Assembly: GCF_028640845.1 (NCBI RefSeq)
Contig: NC_080539.1
Span: 370,805,733-370,869,732 of the forward strand
Source: Ahaetulla prasina
Lineage: Eukaryota > Chordata > Lepidosauria > Squamata > Colubridae
Length of the DNA stretch: 64,000 bases
Reading direction: 5' to 3'
Position 1 is the stretch's first letter. Each line of letters opens with the position of its first letter. Shown one piece after another: positions 40,787 through 51,269 of the stretch. The translations under genes and the position numbers were made by a program. The notes under the pieces were generated by a model that saw only the letters and a list, made by a program, of their open reading frames with translations, made no database searches and was not told the origin of the DNA.

Positions 40787-42345
40787 CCGTGGCGCTGGAA
40801 TAGAATGGAATAGAAAGAATAGAATTAGAAATGAATACAAATGAATGGAATTGGAATTGGAATTGGAATCGGAATCGGAATCAGAATCAGAATCAGAATC
40901 AGAATCAGAAAGAATGGAACAGAACAGAACAGAACAGAACACAATACAATACAGTACAGCACAATACCATAAAGTATAAAGTAATACAATACTGTGTTCT
41001 AGCCCTGCGCCACCATGACTCTAGAATTAGAAATGAATACAAATGAATGGAATTGGAATTGGAATCGGAAAGAACGGAATAGAATGGAACGCAACAGAAC
41101 AGAACACAATACAATAAAGCATAGCACAATACTGCATTCTAACCCTAGAATGCATTCCATTAGAATGGAATAGAAAGGATAAAATTAGAAATAAATAATT
41201 TCTAATTATTCAATGAATGAATAGGGCCTCTGGTGGCTCAGACTGGTAAGACAGTCTGTTATTAACAGCAGCTGCTTGCAATTACTGCAGGTTCAAGCCC
41301 CACTAGGCCCAAGGTTGACTCAGCCTTCCATCCTTTATAAGGTAGGTAAAATGAGGACCCAGATTGTTGGGGGGGCAATAAGTTGACTTTGTATATAAAT
41401 ATGCAAATAGGATGAAGACTATTGCTAACATAGTGCAAGCCACCCTGAGTCTTCGGAGAAGGGCGGGATATAAATGCAAATTAAAAAAAATGAATGGAAT
41501 TGGGATTGGAATTGGAATTGGAAAGAACAGAATGGAATGGAACAGAACACAATACAATACAATACAGTACATTACAGTACAATGTAGTGCAATGCAGTAC
41601 AGTACAGTACATTACAGTACAGTACAATACAGCACAATACAATACAGTACAGTACAATACAATACAATACAATACAATACAATACAATACAATACAATAC
41701 AATACAATATAGTGTAGTACAGAACAATACAATACAATATAATACAGCACAGCACAGCACAGCACAGCACAGCACAGCACAGCACAGCACAATACAGTAC
41801 AGTACAGTACAATTCAGTACTGTGTTCTAGCCCCTGCAATACCATGACTCTAGAATAGAATGAAATAGAAAGGATAGAATTAGAAATGAATACAAATGGA
41901 TGGAATTGGAATTGGAATTGGAAAGAACAAAATGGAATGGAACAGAACACAATACAATACAATACAGTATGGTACAGTACAGTACAATGCAGTGCAATGC
42001 AATGCAATGTAGTACAGTACAGTACAGTACAACACAATACTAGATATAACTAGAATGGAATAGAAACGATAGAATTAGCAATAATACAAGTGAATGGAAT
42101 TGGAATTGGAGTCGGAATCAGAAAGAACAGAACAGAAAACAATACAATACAGTACAGCACAATACAATAGAGTACAGTACAGTACAGTGCAATACAATAC
42201 TGTGTTCTAGCCCCTGCGCCTCCATGACTCTAGAATAGAATGGAATAGAAAGAACAGAATTAGAAATGAATACAAATGAATGGAATTGGAATCGGAAAGA
42301 ACAGAACAGAACAATATAGTACAATACAATATAATACTGCATTCC
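40787..42345. repeat. composite pentamer/hexamer satellite, about 200-bp units
   Basis: Units contain 'tgactctagaat', 'ttagaaatgaatacaaatga', (GGAATT)n/(GGAATC)n, then (CAGAA)n, (CAATA)n and (CAGTA)n/(CAGCA)n blocks. The landmark 'gaaatgaatacaaatg' recurs at about 40827, 41028, 41880, 42260, and in diverged form at 42075. A SINE is inserted at 41222. Long open frames on both strands are compositional. Confidence 0.92.
41222..41492 (+). mobile_element. tRNA-derived SINE inside the satellite
   Basis: 'ctctggtggctcagactggt', 'ggttcaagccccac', 'cctgagtcttcggagaaggg', poly-A. Confidence 0.92.
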
Positions 42346-42810
42346 CCTGAGCCACCAGGGATCCTTTTAGATACAAGGGAACAAATGTCTGTTTGGAGAA
42401 CATTTTAATTTGGTAATTGCCACCTACCCTCATTAGGGAAACAAGGCTGAATGCTGGCCATAAATCCGAGGACCAGCTGTATGTCCCTTTTCTCCAGCGC
42501 CATCCTAATTGCGAATGTTCGCTAAATGTATGGTCATAAGTCAAGGACTACCTGTCAACGTAAAAGAAAGCCGGCACTAAATGAACAGTCATAAATCGAA
42601 GGCTACCTATCATATAAAAGAAGGCCGGTTTCCAGTCGCCTGAATCGTGATCACACAACCCTCGTTCGAGGACCTTCCTCCTTCCCTCCCTGGCGGCCGT
42701 AAGTGCGAGGACGAGCCCCCAAGCCCCCTTTTTCCCTGGCACCATCGTAACTTCGAACCTTCACTAAACAAACTGTCGTAAACCGAGGACCACCTGGAAA
42801 AGCAAGCTTG
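42346..42810 (+). mobile_element. TACGACC MITE pieces (several)
   Basis: Termini 'gtcataagtcaaggactacc' (42532), 'cataaatcgaaggctacct' (42590) and 'gtcgtaaaccgaggaccacc' (42774) lie in series with body pieces 'gccatcctaattgcgaat' and 'cgtaacttcgaaccttcact'. At least three partial copies. Confidence 0.7.
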
Positions 42811-43560
42811 GGGGCGGAGGGAGAGATAAAATAAAAATGAAAGCCACATTTTTCACCGCCAAAGGGGGAAGGAGGGGGAGGGAGACACACCAGCCATGTC
42901 ATCTGGACAGTTGGGGAAGAAAAAGAAAAACAACAACCACAACAACACATCGCAATGACAATATAACTCTTGACTTCTGTTAATTAAAAGGCGTTTTGTG
43001 TCTGTTTGGGAATGGGTGATGAGCTGCTTGATTAAAACCCGATCATTTATTCAGAATGAGCCTTTCGGGGGAGGGGAGGGGAGGGGGAGAAGGCAGGCGA
43101 GGGGGCCTGAGGTGGGGAGATGGAGGAGAGGAGAGGGGAGGCGAAATTGCTTTTGTTTGCGCCCCGATTACTCTATTTTAAAACTCCTGGCTGTGATCGC
43201 ACTAATAAAAAGCTGTCACTTCGTGGAGAGGGGCTGCCAGCGCATCCGTGGGGCCATTGCGGCTTTTGATGGGTAATTGCGAGTGGAGGAAAGGAGGGGG
43301 GGGAGAGAGAGAGAGAGAGACCCTTCGCAGTGACCGACACCCCCCCACACACACACATATTTTTCTCTGCTGCTTCCCCCCCCCCCCCGCCCACTGTGCC
43401 CTGTGGCGGCTGTCAGAGTGGAAAAGGGGCCACGCGTAACTCATGCCCGCCCCCCCCCCCGCAAGGTGTGCCCTGTTTATCCAAGGAGGAAAATCCCTCT
43501 GGATGCTTTGCTCATCCAAAGGAGCCCCTTTTCCTTCGCCTGCTGTCACAGGAGTGGGCC
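42811..43560. other. unique island with G- and C-rich tracts
   Basis: AT-rich block at 42955-43060 ('cttctgttaattaaaaggcg', 'ttgattaaaacccgatcatt'), G-rich block, then 'ttaaaactcctggctgtgat' and 'ggcttttgatgggtaattgc'. Not repeat-like. Candidate conserved non-coding element, no exon shown. Confidence 0.4.
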
Positions 43561-43561
43561 T

Positions 43562-43608
43562 GTTTGAATTGGGGTCCTTCCTTCCTTCCTTCCTTCTCCC
43601 TCCCTCCC

Positions 43609-43667
<59 letters not shown>

Positions 43668-44172
43668 CTCTCCCTCTCTCTCTCTCTCCTCCTCCCTCCC
43701 TTCCTCCTCCCACTTTATTTCCTTCCTTCCTTCCTTCTCCCTCCCTCCCTCTTTCTTTCTCTCTCTCTCTTCCTCTCTCTCTTTCTCCCTCCCTTCCTTC
43801 TCCCACTTTATTTCCTTCTTTTTTTTTTTATTTGAATTTATATCCCGCCTTTCTCCGAAGACTCAGGGCGGCTTACACTATGTCAAGCAATAGTCTTCAT
43901 TCTATTTGTATATTTATATACAAAGTCAACTTTTATTGCCCCCCCAACAATCTGGGTCCTCATTTTACCTACCTTATAAAGGATGGAAGGCTGAGTCAAC
44001 CTTGGGCCTGGTGGGACTTGAACCTGCAGTAATTGCAAGCAGCTGCTGTTAATAACAGAAAAACTTAGTCTGCTGAGCCACCAGAGACCCTTCTCCCTCC
44101 CTCCCTCTTCCTTCCTCCCTCCCTTCCTTCTCCCACTTTATTTCCTTCCTTCTCCCTCCCTCCCTCCTTTTT

Positions 44173-44219
<47 letters not shown>

Positions 44220-44305
44220 CTCTCTCTCTCTCTCCCCCTCTCTCTATCTCTCCTCCTCCCTCCCTTCCTTCTCCCACTTTATTTCCTTCCTTCTCCCTCC
44301 CTCCC

Positions 44306-44344
<39 letters not shown>

Positions 44345-44465
44345 CTTTCTTTCTTCTTTCTTTCTCTCCTTCTCTCTCCCCTCTCTATCTCTCCTTCTCC
44401 TCCTTCCTTCTCCCACTTTATTTCCTTCCATCCTCCCTCCTCCCTCCTTTTTCTTTCTTTCTTTC

Positions 44466-44539
<74 letters not shown>

Positions 44540-44632
44540 CTCCCTTCTCTCTCCCCCTCTCTCTATCTCTCCTTCTCCCTCCCTTCCTTCTCCCACTTTA
44601 TTTCCTTCCTTCTCCCTCCCTCCCTCCTTTTT

Positions 44633-44683
<51 letters not shown>

Positions 44684-44950
44684 CTCTCTCTCTCTCTCTC
44701 CCCTTCTCTCTATCTCTCCTCCTCCCTCCCTTCCTTCTCCCACTTTATTTCCTTCCTTCTCCCTCCCTCCATCCTTTTTCTTTCTTTCTTTCTTTCCTTC
44801 TTTCTTTCTTTCTTTCTTTCTTTCTTCTTTCTTTCTTTCTTTCTTTCTTTCTTCTTTCTTTCTTTCTCTCCTTCTCTCTCCCCTCTCTCTCTCTCCTTCT
44901 CCTCCTTCCTTCTCCCACTTTATTTCCTTCCTTCTCCCTCCCTCCCTCCC

Positions 44951-45021
<71 letters not shown>

Positions 45022-45035
45022 CTTCTTCCTAAAAG
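43562..45035. repeat. TTTC/TTCC array with 140-180-bp higher-order units
   Basis: The landmark CCCACTTTATTTCCTTC occurs eight times (about 43710, 43803, 44132, 44272, 44412, 44591, 44730, 44910). Between landmarks: CCTCCC, (TTTC)n of variable length, (TC)n, 'ctatctctcc'. An antisense SINE interrupts it at 43835. Confidence 0.93.
43835..44090 (-). mobile_element. tRNA-derived SINE inside the array
   Basis: 'tatatcccgcctttctccga', 'agactcagggcggcttacac', 'gggacttgaacctgcagtaa', ending at the antisense A-box-like 'tctgctgagccaccagag'. Confidence 0.92.
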
Positions 45036-45049
45036 GATATACAACAGCG

Positions 45050-45435
45050 GAATATAAAAGGATTTATATTCCGCTGGTCATTTGAATCCTTTTTAGAGAG
45101 TCGTTGAGGCCACTTGGAGTTTTGTCTGTGTCCTCAGGGTCTCCTGAGTGGTGCAAATGGGTGTGGAGCCTTCTTGGAACTGCTGAAAGGACTGTGTTGT
45201 AGACTGGAGATAGATGATGTCGTATCCATCCTCCTCTGTTGAGAGAGGGCTGTTCAGTTTTAACAGGTGGCCTCAACAACTTGCTAAAAGGATGCAAATG
45301 ACCGGCTATCTGCAAGGAGTATAAAGCCTTCCGTTTCCCACCATCCAGTCAGAGCTGAAGAAGCTTCCTGGATGAGAAGCAAAATGTCTTCAAAGAAAAA
45401 CAAAGTCAGTCCAGTTGCCTCTTGAAAAAAGCACC
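45050..45435 (+). mobile_element. Penelope-type repeat with decayed hammerhead core
   Basis: 'gagtcgttgaggccacttgg', 'gtgtggagccttcttggaac' and 'cagtcagagctgaagaagct'. The CTGAAGA box (45355) and stem II are present, but GAAAC has become AAAAT, so it should be inactive. Confidence 0.62.
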
Positions 45436-45925
45436 TGTTGTGACCCAGGCCCAAGTAGTTATTACCAGACACAATCGGTCCTAAACAAACATATTTTATT
45501 ATAACAACTGAGAATTACTTCATTCTCAGCTTAGTCCAAATTAAATCCAAAACAAATCCTTTAGAAAAAGTCCTTCGGCCTTATCACAAACCTTTATTTT
45601 CTTTGGCACTGTGCCAAAGGCCTTTCTTGGCAAAGCCCCACGAAGTTCAGAAACAAGAGATGCCGACTAAAAACAGATGTAGCAACATTGCTTTCCTATA
45701 AAGAGCCCCAGAGCCGTTGCTGCTCTTCTAAGCCTTATGGGAGGGACCAATCATCTCCTGGCCTTACTCCTGAGTCGACCCTTTTGCTTTAGCTGCTCCT
45801 GCCTTCTGTTCCTCTGCCTCTCTGCTGTCCGCCTCTGGAGACTCCGAAGTCTGCACATAACTCCCAGATGGCCCTGGCCCCACCTCTGCCTCTGACGCAG
45901 AGCCCTCATCCAGGCCTTCCCCAGA
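45436..45925 (-). mobile_element. solo LTR, 5'-truncated (subfamily of 8782)
   Basis: Plus-strand start TGTTGTGACCCAGGC is the inverted LTR 3' end. The body matches 8782-9381 in reverse ('aaaacagatgtagcaacatt', 'aagccttatgggaggg'). Homology stops near 'ccaggccttccccagac', about 100 bp before the LTR 5' end. Confidence 0.88.
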
Positions 45926-46095
45926 CTGTTGTATTTTAGCTATGATTGTTAGATGTAATACCTTGTATTTTGCTCTGGGAAGTCTGGGGGGGGAAGGGTC
46001 GAGGGGAGGGGGAGGGGAGAGGGGGGAGGGAGGTGGGGGGGATAATTGTTGAAAAAAATGTTTTGTAAAACTTTTTCAATAAAAAAATGCTTTTA
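45926..46095 (+). mobile_element. L1-like 3' UTR fragment
   Basis: 'gctctgggaagtctgggggg', a long GGGAGG tract, 'ttttgtaaaactttttcaat', AATAAA. A G-rich tract before an AATAAA end is typical of vertebrate L1 3' UTRs. Confidence 0.6.
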
Positions 46096-46440
46096 AAAGA
46101 TATTAAAAAAGGCTCCAACGATCCCAGCTGAGCCACACGATCATCGGAGCCTTTTTTTTTTTTACTTTTAAAAGCATTTTTTACAACTTACTCGGCCCAA
46201 GAGGTTGTAAAAAAAAATGCTTTTAAAAGTAAAAAAAAAAAAAGATTGTGCATCACAGCTGATCACACACGCACGCACACCCTGTGCGCTGTTCTACATA
46301 CCCCATGCCTCCTTTTGGCCTGCAATGTGCAGTCGTACACACCTTGCATTTGATGCGTGGCGCGCATTGCGCATGCGCAGCCCGCATGCGCGGCCAGCGA
46401 ACCGGTAGTAAACCGGTTCAGATTTCACCACTGCCCCTGA
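46096..46440. mobile_element. hAT-like MITE with internal inverted repeats (ACCGGTT related)
   Basis: Inner arms 'tacttttaaaagcatttttt' and its inverse around 'ggcccaagaggttgt', plus 'gaaccggtagtaaaccggtt' and the terminus 'cagatttcaccactgcc'. Related to the complete element at 58377. Confidence 0.65.
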
Positions 46441-46500
46441 ACTTCCTGCTTGAGCAGGGGGCTGGATTAGATGGCCTCCAAGGTCCCTTCCAGCTTTATT
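46441..46500 (+). mobile_element. CR1 3' end fragment
   Basis: 'tgagcagggggctggattag', 'atggcctccaaggtcccttc'. Confidence 0.87.
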
Positions 46501-46965
46501 CTGGAACCAATCCTTGCAGGTAACGGCTGAAATTCATCTCGAGAAACCAACACTTTGACCCAGAAACCTAACAATCTCAAGGTGCTAAAGAGAAGAAATT
46601 GGAAGGTCTCCCCAAAGGCGGCCCGGGGACATTTCCCCCCTCCCCTCAATCAAATAAAGGAGGAAATAAGCAACTAATGAAACTAATTAAAACCAAGGGT
46701 TTAATTAGCAGGTAGTTAGAGCGAGGAAAATGGGGCGGCTACGTTGTAGAGAAACAAGGCCAGCTTGAAAAACATTTTCAGGCCTGTTAAACAACAATTG
46801 ACGGTTTATTCATTTCCCCAGTTTTTAGTGGGGTGTAGAAGATGGCGGCCTGCTTTTGGTGGGGTTAACTCACGCCGGGCCGGGATTCTCTGGTGAGGTG
46901 GATTTGAACCTGGGACTTGAAACAGCCGGTCTCGGATCTCCCCATCCTGAACATCCTTTGACTGC
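46501..46965. other. unique sequence island
   Basis: Contains dense TAATTA/TTAAT motifs at 46670-46710 ('aaactaattaaaaccaaggg', 'tttaattagcagg'). No repeat or exon recognised. Candidate homeodomain-bound or conserved element. Confidence 0.4.
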
Positions 46966-47035
46966 ACAGGCTGTCCTCGACTTATGATAGTTCATTTAGC
47001 GGCCGTTAGAAATTACAGGACTTCGGGGCACTTTG
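46966..47035 (+). mobile_element. TACGACC MITE end fragment
   Basis: 'ggctgtcctcgacttatgat', 'agttcatttagcggccgtta'. Confidence 0.72.
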
Positions 47036-47041
47036 ACTCAG

Positions 47042-47512
47042 GGTTGAAATCTAGCAGGTTCTGGAGAACCGATAGTGGAAATTTTGAGCAATTTTGAGCA
47101 GTTCGGAGAACCGGCAAATACCACCTCTGGCTGGCCTCAGGAGTGGGGAGGGAATGGAGATTTTGCAGTATCGTTTCCCCAGGAGTGGAGAGGGAATGGG
47201 GAGTTTGCAGTATCCTTCTCCCAGGAGTGGGGAGGGAATGGGGAGTTTGCAGTATCCTTCCCCCAGGAGTGGGGAGGGAATGGAGATTTTGCAGTATCCT
47301 TCTCCCAGGAGTGGGGAGGGAATGGGGAGTTTGCAGTATCCTTCTCCCAGGAGTGGGGAGGGAATGGGGAGTTTGCAGTATCCTTCCCCCAGGAGTGGGG
47401 TGGGAATGGGGATTTTGCAGTATCCTTCCCCTGGAATGGGGAGGGAATGGGGATTTTGGAATGGGGAGGGAATGGTTCTCTAGAACCTGCTGGATTTCAC
47501 CCCTGCTGCAAT
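47042..47512. mobile_element. hAT-like MITE carrying a 42-bp minisatellite
   Basis: Termini 'cagggttgaaatctagcagg' and the inverse 'cctgctggatttcacccctg'. Inside, about seven 42-bp units built on 'aggagtggggagggaatggg' and 'gagtttgcagtatcct'. 42 is a multiple of 3 and the unit lacks stops, so all three plus frames stay open. No clear target duplication seen. Confidence 0.85.
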
Positions 47513-47655
47513 CGCTTCAAAACAAGATGGGTGGCAAGGAAATTTAATAGATAAATAAAAATAAATAGTGAGCAACGGGTTCGCTTAAAGGCCACAGAAG
47601 TCACTTAACGACTGCAGGCTCACTTAAAAACCGCCACAAAGAAAAAGTTCAATCG
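47513..47655 (+). mobile_element. TACGACC MITE-like debris
   Basis: 'agaagtcacttaacgactgc' and 'aggctcacttaaaaaccgcc' belong to the MITE body; the ends are missing. Confidence 0.5.
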
Positions 47656-47696
47656 ATCAGAATAGACCGGGAAGGGACCTTGGAGGTCTTCTAGTC
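47656..47696 (-). mobile_element. CR1 3' end split by a MITE and an LTR
   Basis: 'gaccgggaagggaccttgga' and 'ggtcttctagtc'. The CR1 sequence resumes at 48354 with a repeated TTCTAGTC then 'caaccgttgag'. Confidence 0.9.
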
Positions 47697-48353
47697 CAGA
47701 GATCTCCAACCTCGGCAACTTTCAGCCTGGCGGACTTCAACTCCCAGAATTTCCCAGCCAGCTGGGAATTCTGGGAGTTGAAGTCCGCCAGGCTGAAAGT
47801 TGCAGAGGTTGGAGACTGTTGTGTCTCATCCGATCTCACCACAGCCGGGGCCTTCTTATCTGCTTCCGAACATGGAGAAATGTCCTAGTATGCCTCCCGG
47901 CCCCAGCCCTGGCTCCATGCCCAGACAGGCTGAAGAGGAGGAAGTATCTCCAGCCCCCAGCTCTGGCTCCATGCCCAGGCAAACGGAGCAACTAGACCCC
48001 TCCCCCTCCTCCACAGCATGTGAGCCTGAGGGAGGTCAATTGCCAACAGCTGCAGACTGGAGTGACCCTCGCGTCAGAAGAATTGATAGACGGAGGCAAC
48101 AGAAGGGAGGGAGGGGCAGGCCTGGATAAGTGCTGAGTCATGGAGCCACACCCCATGGCCTATATAAAGGACCTGCTTTCTGGCATTCTCTGAGTCAGGC
48201 AAAGTCTAAACATATCTTGCTGAAGTCACTTTCTGGTCTCCTGCCTGCCCTGAGGACTTTGCTAGGACTTTGGCAGAGCTGCGGAGGCACGCCTGATTCG
48301 GATTTCCCTGACCCGGCCGTCAGCGGAGGAGTGGGACACGACAGAGACCTCTA
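47697..48353. mobile_element. hairpin MITE, TSD TTCTAGTC, with LTR inside
   Basis: Exact 8-bp duplication TTCTAGTC on both sides. Arms 'ctttcagcctggcggacttc' and 'gaagtccgccaggctgaaag'. Without the inserted LTR and its 5-bp duplication the element is 125 bp. Confidence 0.92.
47817..48343 (+). mobile_element. complete solo LTR, 527 bp, TSD GAGAC
   Basis: Begins TGTTGTGTC, ends GACACGACA, flanked by GAGAC on both sides. Intact open frame from LTR base 2 to TAA: PQPGPSYLLPNME, two PSPGSMPRQ-type units, then DPRVRRIDRRRQQKGGRGRP. TATA-like 'cctatataaaggac' about 40 bp after the stop. Confidence 0.94.
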
Positions 48354-48434
48354 TTCTAGTCCAACCGTTGAGATTATTATTATTAGCTTCATTAGGTATG
48401 ACTTCATAATTATCAGACCTGTTACGTGATAACC
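48354..48434 (-). mobile_element. CR1 remnant and spacer
   Basis: 'ttctagtccaaccgttgag' continues CR1, followed by (ATT)n and unassigned sequence. Confidence 0.6.
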
Positions 48435-49013
48435 TGTTGTGTCTTCAGCCCCCGAGCCTGGCCTCCTGGCAGAGAGTGACTCAGAGAGTGAGGGGGAAGA
48501 GCCCACAGGGCTTCCCTCTGCAGGACCTTCCTCTCTGGCTCTGCTCCAGGTCCCAGAAGCAGGTAAGGTGGAGGAGATGATGAGGCCTCCTTCTCCCGCA
48601 CCTTCCCCCTCCCGGGCAACGCCTCAAGACCTAGCTGCTGACAATCAGTCCTGGTTAAATCCCAGGCATCGCAGAAAGGAGAGGCGGGAACAACAAAAAA
48701 AGGGATGGGGCAGGCCTAGAGAGTGCTGAGTCACAGAGCCACACCCTCAGGGTATAAAAGCAGGAGGAGCAGCTCTATAGCTTCTTGTGACAGACAAAAA
48801 CTGACTCTTGGAAACTTTGGCTGCAATATTTTGAGGTTAAGACTTTGGCTTCTGTTTATTTCTGAACTGCAGTTACGCCGGTCTGAGGAGAAAGGAGAAC
48901 TTGCCAGGCAATCGCAGTTCGTTGCCAGAACTGATATCTGTCGTAGGAGTAAATTGCTGGCAGATATAGTCAGCTCGCGTGTCTGCTTGGTTGTGGTTGG
49001 TGGGGACAGAACA
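48435..49013 (+). mobile_element. complete solo LTR, 579 bp, TSD TAACC
   Basis: Begins TGTTGTGTC, ends GGACAGAACA, flanked by TAACC on both sides. Open frame in the shared phase: PEPGLLAESDSESEGEEP at the start, NPRHRRKERREQQKKGWGRP at the end, stop TGA. 'gggtataaaagcagg' is TATA-like. A separate subfamily from 47817, sister of 11785 and 59342. Confidence 0.94.
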
Positions 49014-49092
49014 TAACCTGCTTTACGACCATCATCACTTACCCTTGTAAATAATGGGCTTCATTACGGTCGTAAGTCGAGGACTGCTCCTA
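49014..49092 (+). mobile_element. TACGACC MITE end
   Basis: 'ggcttcattacggtcgtaag', 'tcgaggactgctcc'. Confidence 0.75.
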
Positions 49093-49099
49093 TTCCCAT

Positions 49100-49195
49100 T
49101 TTTTATTTCTCCTATGTTTCATTGAATCCCTAGCACAGGCCTCTGCATGAGACTAGATGAGCTCCAAGGTCCCTTCCAATTCTGTTACTGTTCTT
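49100..49195 (+). mobile_element. CR1 3' end, diverged
   Basis: 'gagactagatgagctccaag', 'gtcccttccaattctgttac'. Confidence 0.75.
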
Positions 49196-49770
49196 TTCTC
49201 CGTAGCATCTTCCCAATTTATCCGGCATTTGGTCTAGGCTGGGAAAGCCATGTCGCGCCACCACAGACGCCGGAATAAATAACAACCTGTTAAACGGAAT
49301 AATTTAGAAAGTTCCCTGTCTTATTAGTCCCCCGTCCCTAATAAAACAAACAAACCAACCAAAAGCTCTGGAGAAGGAGGTTAAAAGACTTAGCAAACAG
49401 TTGCCGCTCCATTTCGTCGGTTCCAGCTCATTAAAGGCCTCCCACCCAAATCCCACTTTAGAAAGGCAGATGTACAAAAAAAACCCCAAACAAAATCAAA
49501 ACACCAACCCAAAAAAGAAAAAGAAAAAAATCCATCGGCCTCTCGTTTCCCTCGAACGTAAACCCGTTTTTTTAATAAAAATAAAAAATAAAAATATCCG
49601 GCCATTTGTTAATGTTTTTATTTTTTCCCCCACAATTCGCCGCGTTGGTTTTTAAAGGCCGCATGGTCAAATATATGCTTTGGACGCCCACTTGAACGAG
49701 CTGGCAACAAATTTCGTTTATTGCTCGCATGGAAGGCCTAGTCTTTTATTAGCCCTTCCATATATATATA
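49196..49770. other. unique sequence island
   Basis: 575 bp without repeats, with motifs such as 'gcagatgtacaaa', 'gtttattgctcgcatgg' and 'gtcttttattagccc'. No exon evidence. Candidate conserved non-coding sequence. Confidence 0.4.
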
Positions 49771-50992
49771 TATCTTTCTCTCTCTCTCCTTCTTTCCTTC
49801 CCTCTCTCCCTCACTCTCTCCCTTCCTTCCCTCCTCCATCCCTCCTCTTCCTCTCTCTATCTTTCCTTCCTTCCTGCCCTCTCTCTCTCCCACCCTCGCT
49901 CCTTTCCTTCCTCCCCTCCCTCCCCCTTCCCCTCTCTTTCCTTCCTTCCTTCCTTCCTGTCTTTCTTTCCTTCTTTCTTTCTTTCCTTCCTCCTCTCTCC
50001 TTCCTTCCTCTCTCCTTCCTCCTCCCTCTTCCTTCCTTCCTTCTCTCTCCTTCCTTCCTCTCTCCCACCCTCTCTTCCTCCTCCTCCTCCTCCTTCTTAC
50101 CCACCTCCTCTCTCCTTTCTTCCTTCCTTCGTTCCTCCCTCCCTGCCTGCTTCCTTCCTTCCTCCCTCTCTCCCTTCTTCTTTCCTTCCTCCCTCTCTCC
50201 TTTCCTTCTTCCCTCCCCTCTCTCCCTCCCTCCTTCCTTCCTTCCTCCCTCCCTCCCTCCCTTCTTCTTTCCTTCTTTCCTCCCTCCCTCCCTCTCTCCC
50301 TCCCTCCCTTCTTCCTTCCTTCCTTCCTTCCTCCCTCCCTCTCTCTCTTCCTTCCTCTCTCTCCTTCCTCCTCCCTCTCTTCCTTCCTTCCTTCTCTCTC
50401 CTTCCTTCCTCTCTCCCACCCTCTCTTCCTCCTCCTCCCTCCCTTCTTACCCACCCTCCTCTCTCTCCTTTCTTCCTTCCTCCCTCTCCCTCCTCCCTTC
50501 TTCCTTCCTTCCTTCCTTCCTCCTCCCTTCTTCTTTCCTTCCTCCTCTCTCCTTTCCTTCTTCCTCCCTCTCTCCTCCCTCCTTCCTTCCTTCCTCCTCC
50601 CTCCTCCCTTCTTCTTTCCTTCTTCCTCCCTCCTCCCTCTCTCCTCCTCCCTTCTTCCTTCCTTCCTTCCTTCCTCCTCCTCTCCCTCCCTTCTTCCTTC
50701 CTTCCTTCCTCCCTCCTTCTCTCCTCCCTTTTTCCTTCCTTCCTTCCTTCCTCCCTCCTCTCTCCCTCCCTTCCTCCCTTCTTCTTTCTTTCTTTCCTTC
50801 CTCCCTCTCTTCCTCCTCCCTCTCTCCCTTCCTTTGCTCCCTCTCTCTCCCTCCCTCCCTTCCCTCCTTCCTCCCCTTCCTCCCCACCCTCCTTCCTTCC
50901 CTCTCTCTTTCCTTCCTCCCTCCCCTCCCTCCCTCTCTTTCTTTCTTTCATTCCCTCCCTTCCTCCCCCCCCTCCACACATACACATACACA
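49771..50992. repeat. 1.2-kb polypyrimidine array with about 350-bp period
   Basis: CCTT/CTCC/CCCT units. 'caccctctcttcctcctcct' followed by 'ttacccacc' occurs at about 50066 and 50417, marking a long-period duplication. It produces open frames over 400 codons on both strands that are purely compositional. Confidence 0.93.
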
Positions 50993-51269
50993 CAAACACC
51001 CTCTTTGCTTCACTCGTCTCTTGCATCTGTGGTTCTGAAAATATAGCCACAAGCACATTTTCTGGTTGCGTTCCAGGGTTAGGTTTGTAGACAGTGAGAA
51101 AAGAGGAGAGCATTGCGAAGGGGATGCACACAGAAGGAAGGAATTAGCAGATGAGACGCCCTTGTTACGCCGAGAATTTAAACGCCGGCTGGGTCCTCGC
51201 TTTAAACTGGTTCCAAGCATCACTCCGTGGGCAAAAGGAAAAATGAAAATACACCTCTGGGGTCTATCC
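50993..51269. other. unrecognised sequence
   Basis: Nothing recognised. Confidence 0.3.

Noticed and set aside
49680..51038. 452-codon open frame and a 417-codon frame on the other strand
   Set aside because: Both are CCTT/CTCC repeat translations with no domain.
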